64,000 nt of DNA from Buttiauxella agrestis ATCC 33320 (GTDB lineage Bacteria; Pseudomonadota; Gammaproteobacteria; Enterobacterales; Enterobacteriaceae), in NCBI RefSeq assembly GCF_000735355.1, contig NZ_JMPI01000001.1:17409-81408 (forward strand). The letters run 5' to 3'. The notes beneath the pieces were generated by a model, which saw nothing but the letters and a program-made list of their open reading frames with translations, made no database searches and was not told the DNA's origin. Below, in pieces: positions 29,340-39,353 of this stretch. The translations under genes were made by a program, and so were the position numbers. How positions within the stretch are numbered: the first letter of the stretch is position 1; each line of letters begins with the position of its first letter.

Positions 29340-30515
29340 ATGACGGAACAACAGAACACCTCCGCCATGGTTGAAGAGACCACACCTGCGGTAGAAAACA
29401 AACCGCTTCCAGAACAACCACCACAAAAAAATCGTAGTGGTATTGCAGGCATTGCGCTGGGCGCTATCGCCATTGCAATTGCTCTGGCGCTGGGTGCAGG
29501 TCTGTACAGCTACGGTAAGCATGAGGTGGCGGCACAAAACACCACCAGCGATGCTCTGGCAACGCAACTGACCGCGATCCAAAAGCAGCAAGAGCAGCAG
29601 CAATCAGCTCTGGAAGCCACCATCAAGCAGCAGGCCACTGCGCTTGAAGAGTCGAATCGCCAACAGGCAAATCTGGCGCGTGAACTGAATGAAGTACAGC
29701 AAAAAGTCGCTACTATTTCTGGCAGCGATGCGAAAACATGGCTGCTGGCACAATCCGACTTCCTGGTGAAATTGGCAGGGCGCAAACTGTGGAGCGATCA
29801 GGACGTCACGACCGCCGCCGCATTATTGAAAAGTGCCGATGCCAGCCTGGCAGATATGAATGACCCAAGCCTGCTTCCCGTTCGTCGTGCGCTAACAGAC
29901 GACATATCAACGCTGTCTGCGATTACTCAGGTTGATTACGACGGGATAATTCTCAAGCTCAATCAGCTTTCTAATCAAGTTGATAACCTGCGTCTGGCGG
30001 ATAACGATACCGACGATACGCCGATGGATTCCGATGGTAGTGAACTTTCTTCTACCGTGACTGAATGGCGTCAAAATCTGACCAAAAGCTGGCACAACTT
30101 TATGGATAGCTTCATTACTATTCGTCGCCGCGATGAAACCGCCGTTCCGCTTTTGGCTCCGAACCAGGATGTTTATCTGCGTGAGAACATCCGTTCGCGC
30201 TTGCTGGTTGCAGCGCAAGCAGTGCCACGTCATCAGGAAGAAACCTACAAGCAATCGCTGGAAAATGTTTCGACCTGGGTGCGTGCTTATTACGACACCA
30301 GCGACAGCGTGACAAAATCTTTCCTTGATGATCTGGACTCGCTCAGCCAGCAAACCATCAATATGGATGTCCCGCAAACTCTGGAAAGCCAGCCGCTGCT
30401 GGAAAAGCTGATGCAGACTCGGGTGCGTAATTTGCTCGCTCAACCCGCTGCAAATGCCAGTGCTCCAGCAGAACCCGCGCCTGAACAGGCTCCCGCACCC
30501 GCTCAAGGAGAATAA
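29340..30515 (+). CDS. hemX: HemX membrane protein of the hem operon
   Basis: Inner-membrane protein once labelled uroporphyrinogen-III methyltransferase; that activity is doubtful and the true role is unknown. 391 residues: a Pro/Glu/Gln-rich cytoplasmic N-terminus (1-33), one membrane helix (about 34-58), a Gln/Glu-rich coiled coil (about 75-135), then a periplasmic helical domain and a Pro/Ala-rich tail with repeated PAP/PAQ units. No SAM-binding motif is visible. The gene lies between hemD and hemY and its stop is two bases before hemY. Confidence 0.93.
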   Translation: MTEQQNTSAMVEETTPAVENKPLPEQPPQKNRSGIAGIALGAIAIAIALALGAGLYSYGKHEVAAQNTTSDALATQLTAIQKQQEQQQSALEATIKQQATALEESNRQQANLARELNEVQQKVATISGSDAKTWLLAQSDFLVKLAGRKLWSDQDVTTAAALLKSADASLADMNDPSLLPVRRALTDDISTLSAITQVDYDGIILKLNQLSNQVDNLRLADNDTDDTPMDSDGSELSSTVTEWRQNLTKSWHNFMDSFITIRRRDETAVPLLAPNQDVYLRENIRSRLLVAAQAVPRHQEETYKQSLENVSTWVRAYYDTSDSVTKSFLDDLDSLSQQTINMDVPQTLESQPLLEKLMQTRVRNLLAQPAANASAPAEPAPEQAPAPAQGE

Positions 30516-30517
30516 GC

Positions 30518-31714
30518 ATGATTAAAGTCTTATTACTCTTTCTGCTGCTGATCGCCGGGATCGTACTTGGGCCAATGTTAGCCGGGCACCAGGGTTACGT
30601 TCTGATTCAGACTGACAACTACAACGTCGAAACCAGCGTCACGGGTCTGGTGATCATTCTGATCCTGACCATGGTAGTGCTCTTCGCCATTGAATGGGTG
30701 CTGCGCCGCGTATTCCGCACCGGTGCTCGTACTCGTGGTTGGTTTGTTGGGCGCAAGAGCAGTCGCGCACGTAAGCAAACAAAAGCTGCATTGCTGAAAC
30801 TGGCTGAAGGTGATCACCAACAAGTTGAAAAGCTGATGCTGAAAAATGCCGATCATGCCGAGCAACCTGTGGTGAACTACCTTATGGCGGCCGAAGCTGC
30901 ACAGCAACGCGGGGATGAAATTCGTGCCAATCAGCATCTTGAACGAGCTTCCGAACTGGCAGATAACGATCAATTACCGGTCGAGATTACCCGTGTTCGT
31001 TTGCAGTTAGCCCGCAATGAAAATCATGCCGCGCGTCATGGTGTCGATAAGCTGCTGGAGATTTCTCCGCGCCATCCTGAGGTTCTGCGTCTTGCAGAAA
31101 TGGCATATGTCCGCACCGGTGCGTGGGGTTCGTTACTCGATATTTTGCCAGCGATGGACAAAGTACAGATTGGTGACGAAACTCATCGCCTCGCATTGCA
31201 ACAGCAAGCCTGGATTGGCTTGATGGATCAGGCAATGGCGGAGCAAGGCAACGATGGTCTGAAAACCTGGTGGAAGAATCAAAGCCGTAAGACTCGCCAC
31301 GAAACCGTGCTGCAAGTCGCGATGGCAGAGCATCTTATTGAATGTGACGATCATGACGCCGCGCAGGAAATCATTCTTGATGGCCTGAAGCGCCATTATG
31401 ACGAACGTCTGATATTACTGATGCCGCGCCTGAAATCTGGCAATCCGGAGCAGCTTGAGAAAGCTCTGCGCCAGCAGATCAAAACGCAGGGCGATCGTCC
31501 GTTGTTATACAGCACGCTCGGCCAGTTGCTGATGAAACACGGTGAATGGCAGCAGGCATCCGAGGCTTTCCGTGAGGCAATTAAACAGCGCCCAGACGCT
31601 TTTGATTACGCATGGCTGGCTGATTGCCTGGATAAGCTGCATAACCCGGAAGAAGCGGCTCTGATGCGCCGTGACGGTCTGCTGCTCACTCTGCAAAACA
31701 ACACGGGTTCGTAA
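30518..31714 (+). CDS. hemY: HemY, TPR protein of the hem operon
   Basis: Inner-membrane protein with two N-terminal membrane segments (about 3-24 and 42-66), a basic loop, then helical tetratricopeptide-like repeats to the end (398 residues, as in E. coli). It is required late in haem synthesis in enteric bacteria by an unclear mechanism; this is not the protoporphyrinogen oxidase HemY of Bacillus. The start lies two bases after the hemX stop, with ribosome site aaggag inside hemX. A terminator follows. Confidence 0.95.
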   Translation: MIKVLLLFLLLIAGIVLGPMLAGHQGYVLIQTDNYNVETSVTGLVIILILTMVVLFAIEWVLRRVFRTGARTRGWFVGRKSSRARKQTKAALLKLAEGDHQQVEKLMLKNADHAEQPVVNYLMAAEAAQQRGDEIRANQHLERASELADNDQLPVEITRVRLQLARNENHAARHGVDKLLEISPRHPEVLRLAEMAYVRTGAWGSLLDILPAMDKVQIGDETHRLALQQQAWIGLMDQAMAEQGNDGLKTWWKNQSRKTRHETVLQVAMAEHLIECDDHDAAQEIILDGLKRHYDERLILLMPRLKSGNPEQLEKALRQQIKTQGDRPLLYSTLGQLLMKHGEWQQASEAFREAIKQRPDAFDYAWLADCLDKLHNPEEAALMRRDGLLLTLQNNTGS

Positions 31715-31719
31715 CACCC

Positions 31720-31747
31720 AAGGGCGATCTCTTCGCCCTTTTCCTTT
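31720..31747 (+). terminator. hemCDXY operon terminator
   Basis: aagggcga / tcgccctt with a five-base loop, followed by ttttcc, five bases past the hemY stop. Confidence 0.85.
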
Positions 31748-31767
31748 CTCGAATTCCCTCTCCGTAT

Positions 31768-31800
31768 GCAAAAAAAAACACCTGCCAATAGGCAGGTGTT
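31768..31800 (-). terminator. Intrinsic terminator facing the hem operon
   Basis: aacacctgcc / ggcaggtgtt, a perfect 10-bp stem with a four-base loop. On the minus strand it is followed by a run of eight or more U, so it stops transcripts coming from the tRNA operon side. Confidence 0.8.
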
Positions 31801-32254
31801 AAAACAGGTCTGTATGACAACTAAGTGGTGCTTCACTCAACGTTGTGTCCATGGTGTTGGATGAGGTCTGAAAGACGACATCTGTCGGTGGACGATAAGC
31901 ACCGTAATCGGCTCTGCGTCATTCCTGGGTTTATGAAGCCTAAGCAAACATAAGAAGTGGAATGAGCATCTACACATATATTATTGCATGATGCATGCCA
32001 GGTTTGTATTCGAAATTAATATGACAATGTAATTTCTTTTTGATCAGTATGTTATGCGATTCATTGTTGGCGCAGCGCTGGCTGTTTAAGGACCCTGGTT
32101 GGATAGCATAAATGTCTCCATTTAGAGACAGATAAACAGGCAATCAAAACTAGTTATTTATATCAATGAGTTATGAGTCACCAAACGGCGACAACAAAAG
32201 CAGGAATGTCGCAAATAAGAGACTGGGATTGAGATGGACTGTTTTCGCAAGGGT
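31801..32254. other. Gene-free stretch between hemY and the tRNA operon
   Basis: About 450 bases with no coding frame I can support. It is AT-rich, with a small inverted repeat tgtctc/gagaca at 32113-32130. E. coli carries aslB and aslA in this interval; nothing resembling them is present. Confidence 0.5.
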
Positions 32255-32284
32255 GTCGGATGACGCTGCGCTGATACGACCTAC
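32255..32284. repeat. REP-like element
   Basis: gtcggatgacgctgcgctga followed by tacgacctac has the head, centre and tail of an enterobacterial REP unit (GCCGGAT...ATCCGGC with CTAC end). Confidence 0.5.
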
Positions 32285-32291
32285 GAAACGG

Positions 32292-32361
32292 TAAACTACA
32301 GACGTAAAAAAGCCCAACCTTTCGGTTGGGCTTTCTTGAATTTGGTCGGCGAGAGAGGATT
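32292..32361. repeat. Direct repeat, distal copy: terminator plus tRNA-Pro 3' end
   Basis: Seventy bases repeated 150 bases away at 32442-32511. Both copies contain the same words before the stem, a terminator hairpin and the last 19 bases of tRNA-Pro including CCA (tggtcggcgagagaggatt). The copies differ at four places, all in the stem and all compensatory. Confidence 0.85.
32304..32334 (-). terminator. Second terminator of the tRNA operon
   Basis: On the minus strand aaagcccaacc / ggttgggcttt with loop gaaa, followed by UUUUUU. It terminates transcripts that pass the first terminator. Confidence 0.85.
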
Positions 32362-32441
32362 ATTCCCCTGCGGGCCGTTGCTAAAGCAACGTTGTCTCGC
32401 TTCGCTCGGCTCAAACCTCCTTCGGAGATTCTTATCCTCTT
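32362..32441 (-). other. Palindrome-rich spacer between the tRNA-Pro repeat copies
   Basis: Eighty bases containing several short hairpins: ctccgaaggag, gccgagcgaagcgagac and cgttgctttagcaacg (minus-strand reading). With the tRNA-Pro 3' fragment it makes a transcribed unit that may be processed with the tRNA. I recall similar words near other enteric tRNA genes but cannot verify that here. Confidence 0.45.
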
Positions 32442-32511
32442 TAAACTACAGACGTAAAAAAACCCAATCTTTCGATTGGGTTTTCTTGAATTTGGTCGGC
32501 GAGAGAGGATT
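32442..32511. repeat. Direct repeat, proximal copy: terminator plus tRNA-Pro 3' end
   Basis: Copy that includes the real 3' end of tRNA-Pro (32493-32511). Its partner is at 32292-32361. The terminator stem uses A-U pairs where the partner uses G-C pairs at two places. Confidence 0.85.
32454..32484 (-). terminator. First terminator of the tRNA operon
   Basis: On the minus strand aaaacccaatc / gattgggtttt with loop gaaa and a U-run, nine bases past the CCA of tRNA-Pro. Confidence 0.85.
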
Positions 32512-32569
32512 CGAACCTCCGACCCACTGGTCCCAAACCAGTTGCGCTACCAAGCTGCGCTACTCGCCG
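32493..32569 (-). tRNA. proM: tRNA-Pro (UGG)
   Basis: 77 bases including CCA. The cloverleaf is intact: acceptor CGGCGAG/CTCGCCG, anticodon loop TTTGGGA with anticodon TGG, T-arm GGAGGTTCGAATCCTC. As far as I recall, it is identical to E. coli proM. It is the last tRNA of a four-gene operon. Confidence 0.98.
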
Positions 32570-32605
32570 AAATACTGCTTCACTTCTTATTGCTTAACTT
32601 AGAGA

Positions 32606-32692
32606 TGGTGCGAAGAGAGGGACTTGAACCCTCACGTCCGTAAGAACACTAACACCTGAAGCTAGCGCGTCTACCAATTCCGCCACCTTCGC
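32606..32692 (-). tRNA. leuT: tRNA-Leu (CAG)
   Basis: 87 bases including CCA, with the long variable arm (TGTTCTTACGGACG) of class II tRNAs. Acceptor GCGAAGG/CTTCGC pairs; anticodon CAG in loop TTCAGGT. Third gene of the operon, 36 bases upstream of tRNA-Pro. Confidence 0.98.
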
Positions 32693-32708
32693 AATATCAC
32701 TAAATTAA

Positions 32709-32785
32709 TGGGGTGGCTAATGGGACTCGAACCCACGACAACTGGAATCACAATCCAGGGCTCTACCAACTGAGCTATAGCCACC
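32709..32785 (-). tRNA. hisR: tRNA-His (GUG)
   Basis: 77 bases including CCA, with the extra 5' G (G-1) typical of tRNA-His pairing across the acceptor stem. Anticodon GTG in loop TTGTGAT. Second gene of the operon. Confidence 0.98.
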
Positions 32786-32857
32786 ACTGTAAATCTTTTC
32801 GCGCGGTCTTCTTTCTAAGAAAGTTGAGCCGCCGCAGCTCCAGCGCCATTCAAATAA

Positions 32858-32934
<77 letters not shown>

Positions 32935-32955
32935 ATAGCGCCGTTGCGGGGTCGG

Positions 32956-32984
32956 ATATTACGGCCTTCATGCCCACCTGTCTA
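32956..32984 (-). promoter_or_regulatory. Promoter of the tRNA operon
   Basis: On the minus strand TAGACA (32979-32984), 17-base spacer, TAATAT (32956-32961), followed by a GC-rich discriminator (ccgacccc). The GC-rich discriminator is the mark of stringently controlled stable-RNA promoters. Confidence 0.65.
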
Positions 32985-33090
32985 GTGCTTATTTCAATAA
33001 AATGCGCATTTGGTTACGCTTTGCACATTCTGATGATTATACAGCCAAAAACACCCGCTAAACTCGCTTTATCTCTACAAACACTGCCGC

Positions 33091-33831
33091 TTACAGCCGT
33101 CCTGTGTAATGCCAGCCCAGATATCGCAGCAACTTAATTTGACGCGTAATGCGGCTCGGTTGCGACAATAATCGATATAACCACTCCAGACCCAGGTTTT
33201 GCCAGACCTTTGGCGCACGTTTCACATGGCCGGTGAAAACATCGTAGGTGCCACCCACGCCCATATACAAAGCATCAGGATAAACCTTGCGGCAATCGCG
33301 CATGAAGATTTCCTGGCGTGGCGATCCCATCGCGACCGTGATTATCGCCGCACCGCTGTCGCGAATACGCTCGAATAAAGCGGCTTGTTGTTCGGGTTTA
33401 AAGTAGCCATCCTGACTACCGACAATATTGACCTGCCACTGCCCACGCAGCTTTACTTCAGTTTGCGCCAGTATTTCCGGTTTGCCGCCAATCAGAAACA
33501 CAGGTGTCCCCTCCCGCCCGGCACGCTGCATCAATGCTTCCCAGAGATCGGCTCCTGGTACACGCGACACCACGGCCCCCGGAAACTTTTTACGAATCGA
33601 GCGCACAACACTGATGCCATCTGCGTATTTGTATTCTGCATTCTCGATTAACGTTCGCACTTCTTGCTCACGTTCAGCAGCAAGGATTTTCTCAGCGTTA
33701 ATCGCCACCAGCGTCCCACTACGCAGCGAGCCACCTGCGTAGAGATAATCCAAAGCATGTTGCATATCGCGCCAGCCCAAAAGCTCCAGGCCGCGAATCG
33801 CATAAGACGGAGCGGTAGTTAGCTCGTTCAT
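33091..33831 (-). CDS. wecG: UDP-N-acetyl-D-mannosaminuronic acid transferase
   Basis: Adds ManNAcA from UDP-ManNAcA to GlcNAc-PP-undecaprenol, making ECA lipid II. Family GT26, 246 residues as in E. coli. The conserved segments [17 protein letters not shown] near 34-50, [11 protein letters not shown] near 135 and [16 protein letters not shown] near 187-202 are present. Membrane-associated, without a clear membrane helix. It is the last gene of the ECA operon and overlaps wzyE by four bases. In E. coli yifK follows; here the tRNA operon follows directly. Confidence 0.96.
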   Translation of the reverse strand: MNELTTAPSYAIRGLELLGWRDMQHALDYLYAGGSLRSGTLVAINAEKILAAEREQEVRTLIENAEYKYADGISVVRSIRKKFPGAVVSRVPGADLWEALMQRAGREGTPVFLIGGKPEILAQTEVKLRGQWQVNIVGSQDGYFKPEQQAALFERIRDSGAAIITVAMGSPRQEIFMRDCRKVYPDALYMGVGGTYDVFTGHVKRAPKVWQNLGLEWLYRLLSQPSRITRQIKLLRYLGWHYTGRL

Positions 33832-35204
33832 GATATTCCTTGTGATGCATTTTGGGAGTCAGACATCACGCGTGGCGAACGACGTAGCCGTTGATGAACT
33901 AATCCCGCACTATCAAATAACCAGTAAAGGAGTTTTGCCAGCAACAGGCAGGCACCAAAAATCACAATGAAAAACACCACGCGGGAAACAAAGGAATCAA
34001 GCCCCTCTCTCGCCAGCACAATCATGTTAAAGATGGCCCCGAAACAGAAGCTATGCAAAATGGCAGCTTTATACTTGTTGGTTTCCCGGTTGCCCAGTTC
34101 ATACAACCAATCAAACCATTTGATAATCAGACCCACCACAACGGCACCCAGCGGGATAAACCACACGCCGCCCATAACCACCAGCGATCCAATTAACGTC
34201 GGTGAAATCGCCAGCCCTGAATGGTTGTTGAGGATTTCCCAGGTAAAGTAGTTCGCGCTATTCAGCACGATGCCCGGACGACTCGGCCATAACCAGGTGG
34301 GGATAAAGACATAGAAATCACGGACAATCGGTGCCAGGCCCTGGAACTCAATTTTGTCGTAATTTTGCAGCAGTAACGCGAGATTTTCCCACGGCGAGAA
34401 AGTATCGCGCGTCAGATACAAGAAGGTATAAAACGCTTCGTCGCCGCTCACGTCCATACCGTAGCGCTTTAGCGCCAACCAGAACATGCCGACAATGCCG
34501 AATATCCCCGCTGCCGCCAGCATCCACAACGAAATCCAGCCGCGAATAATACCGATGAACAAGAAGATGGCGAACGCGATGATAATATTGGCGCGAGTCC
34601 CGCCGACAATCATATAAGTCAACAAACCAAACGCGACGGTGCTGACCAGGAAAAACATCCAGGAACGGCCATCCTGCTTGAGAAAATAGACCACCAACAT
34701 CGCGGGAATAAAGAAGTAGAAGAAGCGTTTTAACGCAACGCCTGAGACTTCGCTGGAGAATATCTGGCTGTACGAATGCAGTTTAAACAGCAAGAAACCG
34801 TTATGCATAAAGAAGATGCCGACGCTCACCAATGCCACTACGGCCAGCATCACCCACGTCAAATGCGTTTCAACGCGATTCATCGTAAACACAGGCTGCC
34901 GAACCGCGTTGCTTCGTTTCTCCCGCAAGCGTGTTTTGTAGGCAACATAATAGATGCCATAAAAGCACGCGGCTGCTAGCTGCGCTTGCAATAGAACGTC
35001 TGCTGGAACGACTGACACCCCAAAGCGGAAGACTAATGTGCAGGTAAACGGAAAGCCGAAGAAAAACGTCAGCAAATACAATAGCGAGAAGAAGACATTG
35101 AAATTAAAACGTACCCGGCGGAATTCCTGGTACGTTAAAATGCCAATGAACATTACCGAGACAAACCAGACCACAAACAAACCGCCAAATTGCAGCAAAC
35201 TCAT
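33828..35204 (-). CDS. wzyE: ECA polymerase WzyE
   Basis: Polymerises ECA trisaccharide repeats on the periplasmic side of the inner membrane. From ATG 35204 ([19 protein letters not shown]) it is 458 residues (450 in E. coli) with about eleven membrane segments and the conserved central [19 protein letters not shown] and [17 protein letters not shown] regions. Its start overlaps the wecF stop and its stop overlaps the wecG start, both by ATGA. A longer in-frame start at 35243 lies inside wecF and is rejected. Confidence 0.95.
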   Translation of the reverse strand: MSLLQFGGLFVVWFVSVMFIGILTYQEFRRVRFNFNVFFSLLYLLTFFFGFPFTCTLVFRFGVSVVPADVLLQAQLAAACFYGIYYVAYKTRLREKRSNAVRQPVFTMNRVETHLTWVMLAVVALVSVGIFFMHNGFLLFKLHSYSQIFSSEVSGVALKRFFYFFIPAMLVVYFLKQDGRSWMFFLVSTVAFGLLTYMIVGGTRANIIIAFAIFLFIGIIRGWISLWMLAAAGIFGIVGMFWLALKRYGMDVSGDEAFYTFLYLTRDTFSPWENLALLLQNYDKIEFQGLAPIVRDFYVFIPTWLWPSRPGIVLNSANYFTWEILNNHSGLAISPTLIGSLVVMGGVWFIPLGAVVVGLIIKWFDWLYELGNRETNKYKAAILHSFCFGAIFNMIVLAREGLDSFVSRVVFFIVIFGACLLLAKLLYWLFDSAGLVHQRLRRSPRVMSDSQNASQGIS

Positions 35205-36280
35205 GCGGTTTCTCCTGATGCAATGTCCAGCGCCCGAATCCACCCATCAATGTAATTAGGGTTAAAGAAGGCAATTTGCTGTTTATCCAGTAAGCGTAGC
35301 TGACGCTGCGCTTCGCGCACAATCGGCTCATCAAGCGGGTCGCCGGCGAATAGCACCGGAATGTGCTGCTCCGTCATATCCTGCCAGAAAGGGTTTTTGC
35401 GGCTCAACACGCAGGGTATCCCCGCCTGAATCAGCAGACAAAGGGTGCCGATTCCTTGTTGGCGTTCGAAAATGAAATAGCCGAGGTCACACTGACGCAA
35501 CATCGCCAGGTAATCATCAAATTCCATTTTTTCGGTCAAAATTTGCAGATTTTCTTCGCTGAAAAACGCTCGCCCAGCCTGCCGCACTTCATTGATATAA
35601 GTATTATTGTTGGCCGGATAACCCATTGGCACGACCACGCGAACCGTATCGCCAAACTGATCGTGAACAGCTTTCAGTGCGGCAATATGTTGGTTGCTCA
35701 GGTCGCCCGAATTGCCGACCAGCACCGTCATTTTGCCTGTTTTAGGTTCACTGTTGGCAAGCATGTTGAGCGATGGGTCCATACGCGTCGGGAAATAAAT
35801 CAGTTCCCCCGGCACGCGCGGGTGGCGTTCACGAAAATAATTCAGGTCACCACGGGTTGCAAACACGCGTCCTACTCGGCCCTGCGCGATGCGACGCAGC
35901 AAGTAAAACAGCCGAAACTTGAGGCTACTGGAGGCTTCATAAACATCGGCGCCCCAAATGTGCCAGTTCATCTGAGCGGGTTTCAAACCACCCGTCAGCA
36001 GGGCAATCCACAACGCACTATTAAATTGACCATGGAAGAAAAAGCGTTGTTTCCGATTGGCACGGGCCTTTTTAGTGACGGCCTGTGCCAGCGCTTTTTT
36101 GGTTGGATAAAGCATGACAGCAAGCGTCGGAAAAGCCGACAGCAGCGAGTCGTCCTGTGACACCACCATAAACTGGCGGGCGTGCGGATTCGCGGTAGCC
36201 AGTGCGTCATTAAAGAAACGCAGTACCGTTTGATTATGATGCGGGATATCCGATCCCAAAACGTGAATCAGTGTCGTCAT
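35201..36280 (-). CDS. wecF: TDP-Fuc4NAc:lipid II Fuc4NAc transferase
   Basis: Adds the third sugar of the ECA repeat. Family GT56, 359 residues, same as E. coli RffT/WecF. Conserved pieces include [13 protein letters not shown] at the start, [10 protein letters not shown] near 116 and [13 protein letters not shown] near 185. It overlaps wzxE and wzyE by four bases each. It needs dTDP-Fuc4NAc, whose first two biosynthetic enzymes (RffH, RffG) are not encoded in this cluster. Confidence 0.95.
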   Translation of the reverse strand: MTTLIHVLGSDIPHHNQTVLRFFNDALATANPHARQFMVVSQDDSLLSAFPTLAVMLYPTKKALAQAVTKKARANRKQRFFFHGQFNSALWIALLTGGLKPAQMNWHIWGADVYEASSSLKFRLFYLLRRIAQGRVGRVFATRGDLNYFRERHPRVPGELIYFPTRMDPSLNMLANSEPKTGKMTVLVGNSGDLSNQHIAALKAVHDQFGDTVRVVVPMGYPANNNTYINEVRQAGRAFFSEENLQILTEKMEFDDYLAMLRQCDLGYFIFERQQGIGTLCLLIQAGIPCVLSRKNPFWQDMTEQHIPVLFAGDPLDEPIVREAQRQLRLLDKQQIAFFNPNYIDGWIRALDIASGETA

Positions 36281-37527
36281 GCTCGTCTACGATAAATAAG
36301 AAAAACGCTGCAACAGAGCGTGAAGTAAATGATATACGTTGCCATATATGCCTGCGCCGCGCCGAGCGCACCATGCGCAGGTATAAGCCAATGCGAAAAA
36401 CCGGTCAATAATGCAAACTGGCTGATTTCAGTCAAAATATAGAAGCGAAGCGAGGCTTTGGCTATCACCAGATAACCAAATACGTAGGAGCCCACTTTCA
36501 GTACGTCACCCACCAGTTGCCAGGCGAAAAGATCGCGCATCGCAATAAACTTATGCGAGAAAAGCAGCCAGATGGCGAAATCACGCAATAGCCAGACGGT
36601 AAAACTCGCCAGAGCTACAGCGGGCAGCACAAATTTCAGTGAGCGAAGAATCTCGCGGCTGATGTCATGTTTGCTGGTCAGGCGGGAAAGCGTTGGCAGC
36701 AAATACACGCTAAACGAAGCGGTAATGAATTGCAGATACGCATCCGAAATACTGCTAACACCTTGCCAGATTCCGACATCATCCCAGCTGTAATGCGCGG
36801 CAAGCAGATTTCGCATCATCACGTATGCCACCGGCAACGTTACCGAGGTGATCAACGCCATGATGGTGAACTTGCCAAGACTGCTGGCATAGACTTTATC
36901 CCACTGCGGTTTGAGATAACCGAGCGGTACGTGTTCGCGGCGAACCAACATAATACCAGCAGGAATCAGTACCAGCGCAGGCACCAACGCCAGTCCCAAC
37001 AGCGCCCCCTGATAACCGCCCAGGCGGTAGCAAATGTAATAGGCCAATACGCCAATCAGACTGCCGCCAATCAGTGCCAGCGCATTACCCGCCGCATCAC
37101 GAAACCCTTTCATGATGGCCAGCGACAAGTTCGCCCAGGCAATACCCATTTGCACGAGCGCAACCAGACGCACTAATCCCTGGTAGTTTTCATGCCCGAA
37201 TAATCCAAGGCTAATGGGCTTTGCCGCCACCACAAAAATAATGGCTAAAAGCGTCGAGAAGCCCAACACCATGGCTGATGACGTACCGATAACTTTGCGC
37301 AGCTGCTCGGGTTGGTCGTGGTACTGCGCGACATATTTCGTCACGCCATTGAAGATCCCCGCCCCGGCAAGCACACCTAAAACGATGACCATCTGGCGGA
37401 AGTTTCCAGCCTGCCCAACACCACTTGGGCCGTATGCCACGGCCAGCAGTTTCACCACCAGCAAACCAGCAGCAATTTTTACCAGCGTGGACCCTGCGGT
37501 CCACACTGAGGCTTTCGCGAGTGACAT
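36277..37527 (-). CDS. wzxE: Lipid III flippase WzxE
   Basis: Moves the undecaprenyl-linked ECA trisaccharide across the inner membrane. 416 residues, about twelve membrane segments, MATE/MVF-like polysaccharide flippase. Start [21 protein letters not shown] matches E. coli WzxE. Its stop overlaps the wecF start by four bases. wecE ends two bases upstream. Confidence 0.96.
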   Translation of the reverse strand: MSLAKASVWTAGSTLVKIAAGLLVVKLLAVAYGPSGVGQAGNFRQMVIVLGVLAGAGIFNGVTKYVAQYHDQPEQLRKVIGTSSAMVLGFSTLLAIIFVVAAKPISLGLFGHENYQGLVRLVALVQMGIAWANLSLAIMKGFRDAAGNALALIGGSLIGVLAYYICYRLGGYQGALLGLALVPALVLIPAGIMLVRREHVPLGYLKPQWDKVYASSLGKFTIMALITSVTLPVAYVMMRNLLAAHYSWDDVGIWQGVSSISDAYLQFITASFSVYLLPTLSRLTSKHDISREILRSLKFVLPAVALASFTVWLLRDFAIWLLFSHKFIAMRDLFAWQLVGDVLKVGSYVFGYLVIAKASLRFYILTEISQFALLTGFSHWLIPAHGALGAAQAYMATYIIYFTLCCSVFLIYRRRA

Positions 37528-37528
37528 A

Positions 37529-38659
37529 TCAGGAGAAGAAGCTTAACAACGTATTGATAACAGTACGCTGGTTCGCTGGAGACAGGTTATAGAACAGTGG
37601 CAAGCGCAGCAGGCGCTCGCTTTCTTTAGACGTGAAACGGTCTTCGCCGTGGAAGTAACCAAACTTCTCGCCAGCCGGGCAATCATGTAATGGGATGTAA
37701 TGGAACACCGCCATAATTTCTGCCTCTTTGAGATAGGCAATCAGCGCGCTGCGATCGTCAATATTACGCAGTTTGATATAAAACATGTGCGCGTTCTGCA
37801 CACAGTCTTTTGGAATCGATGGCAGTTCAATGCGCCCGGCTTTAGCCAGAGGTGCCAGCGCGTCGTTATAGGCATGCCACAGTTTCAGACGCTGTTGGTT
37901 AATCTTTTCAGCGGCTTCCAGTTGCGCCCAAAGATACGCGGCTTGCAGATCTGCCATCAGGTAGCTTGAACCAATATCGCGCCAGGTATATTTGTCCACC
38001 TGCCCACGGAAGAATTGGCTGCGGTTGGTGCCTTTCTCGCGAATAATTTCCGCACGCTCGATAAGCGATGCGTCGTTTATCAGCGTCGCCCCACCTTCAC
38101 CGCCTGCGGTGTAGTTTTTGGTTTCATGGAAGCTGAAACAGCCAATGTGGCCAATTGTTCCTAAGGCGCGGCCTTTATAGGTCGACATCACACCCTGTGC
38201 GGCATCTTCCACCACAAAGAGTTTATGTTTAGTCGCAATCGCCATAATGGTGTCCATTTCGCAGGCAACCCCCGCGTAATGAACCGGAACAATTGCACGC
38301 GTTTTCTCGGTGATAGCCGCTTCAATCAACTTCTCGTCGATGTTCATGGTGTCCGGACGAACATCAACAAACACAATTTTAGCCCCGCGCAATACAAACG
38401 CATTGGCAGTCGAAACAAAGGTATAGCTCGGCATGATCACTTCATCGCCGACCTGGATATTCAACAGGAGTGCCGCCATTTCCAGCGAGGCGGTGCAGGA
38501 TGGCGTCAGCAGCACTTTTTTGCTGCCAAAACGATGCTCCATCCACTGTTGGCAACGGCGAGTGAAACCGCCATCGCCACAGAGCTTGCCGCTACCCATC
38601 GCAGCCTGCATGTATTCGATTTCGGTACCTACTACTGGAGGAGCATTAAATGGGATCAT
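37529..38659 (-). CDS. wecE: dTDP-4-amino-4,6-dideoxygalactose transaminase
   Basis: PLP enzyme converting dTDP-4-keto-6-deoxyglucose to dTDP-4-amino-4,6-dideoxygalactose for ECA. From ATG 38659 (MIPFNAPPVVGTEIEYMQ) it has 376 residues, as in E. coli. The DegT/DnrJ features are present: PSYTFVSTANAFVLRG near 80, EDAAQG near 155 and the PLP Lys in HETKNYTAGGEGG near 181. An upstream in-frame start at 38803 overlaps wecD and is rejected. wecD is four bases upstream. Confidence 0.97.
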   Translation of the reverse strand: MIPFNAPPVVGTEIEYMQAAMGSGKLCGDGGFTRRCQQWMEHRFGSKKVLLTPSCTASLEMAALLLNIQVGDEVIMPSYTFVSTANAFVLRGAKIVFVDVRPDTMNIDEKLIEAAITEKTRAIVPVHYAGVACEMDTIMAIATKHKLFVVEDAAQGVMSTYKGRALGTIGHIGCFSFHETKNYTAGGEGGATLINDASLIERAEIIREKGTNRSQFFRGQVDKYTWRDIGSSYLMADLQAAYLWAQLEAAEKINQQRLKLWHAYNDALAPLAKAGRIELPSIPKDCVQNAHMFYIKLRNIDDRSALIAYLKEAEIMAVFHYIPLHDCPAGEKFGYFHGEDRFTSKESERLLRLPLFYNLSPANQRTVINTLLSFFS

Positions 38660-38663
38660 TTTT

Positions 38664-39353
38664 TCACCTGTATAACCAGAAGGCGGTGCTTTCAATATTG
38701 GCACCGCTTTGAATATAACGTCGCAGAGCAGCAGTATTGCTGGTTTGCGTAGCCACTCGCAGCGTGTGTAAACCGCGTTGCTGGCACCATGAACGGGCGA
38801 CATCCATTAACTGTCCGCCCACTCCGCGTCCAGCGAGTAATCCTATACGCGCTTCAGTGTCACTGAGCTGGCGCATGCTCACAAAACCCCGTACCGCTTC
38901 GCCACTTTTTAGCACCAGGCATTCATGGTCGAAGGTGCCGAGCACGGCATTCTCAATCCACTGGGCGTAAAATCGGCCACTATCCGCAGGCTGATACCAG
39001 GGTGCGCGAAAACGGCTTTGTTTGAATATTTGGGCAGCCAAATCCCGCAAAGTAGGGATGTCAGCGTGGGTCGCACGCGGCATTGCAAGTGCAGCATTTT
39101 GCGTGCCAACGGTGAGTGCAAAATCGACTTCCCCTTCAACCAGTTGAAAACCAAGTTGCTGTAAACCATCCAACAGCGCGGTTTGATGGGTAGCGATTTT
39201 CGCCTGCACGCGGGAAAACGCGTCAAGATCTTGTGAAGTCAGCAGCGGGGCGTCTTCTGCAAAACGCAGAATTGCGCTGTTCACGGCAAAGAATTGATTC
39301 TCCCAGTCAAGAGATTCAATTCTTGCGTAAACAGGAAGAGATAAAAGCGTCAT
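38664..39353 (-). CDS. wecD: dTDP-fucosamine acetyltransferase
   Basis: GNAT enzyme that acetylates dTDP-4-amino-4,6-dideoxygalactose to dTDP-Fuc4NAc. From ATG 39353 ([20 protein letters not shown]) it is 229 residues (224 in E. coli). The acetyl-CoA binding segment is [19 protein letters not shown] near 172-190. A longer in-frame start at 39461 overlaps the wecC end and lacks counterpart in homologues. It lies 25 bases after wecC, where E. coli has rffG and rffH. Confidence 0.95.
   Translation of the reverse strand: MTLLSLPVYARIESLDWENQFFAVNSAILRFAEDAPLLTSQDLDAFSRVQAKIATHQTALLDGLQQLGFQLVEGEVDFALTVGTQNAALAMPRATHADIPTLRDLAAQIFKQSRFRAPWYQPADSGRFYAQWIENAVLGTFDHECLVLKSGEAVRGFVSMRQLSDTEARIGLLAGRGVGGQLMDVARSWCQQRGLHTLRVATQTSNTAALRRYIQSGANIESTAFWLYR

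Noticed and set aside
29907..30506. 199-codon minus-strand frame opposite hemX
   Set aside because: Shadow of hemX; no independent support.
32493..32569. Genomic island integrated at tRNA-Pro
   Set aside because: The 3' end is duplicated, but only 150 bases lie between the copies and there is no integrase; at most a remnant footprint, reported above as such.
32336..32602. Plus-strand 88-codon frame across the tRNA-Pro region
   Set aside because: It is read through tRNA-Pro and the repeat in antisense (GERGFEPPTHWSQTS is a well-known tRNA artefact) and has no ribosome site.
38660..38803. N-terminal extension of wecE
   Set aside because: Overlaps wecD and has no homologue; MIPFNAPPVVGTE is the family start.
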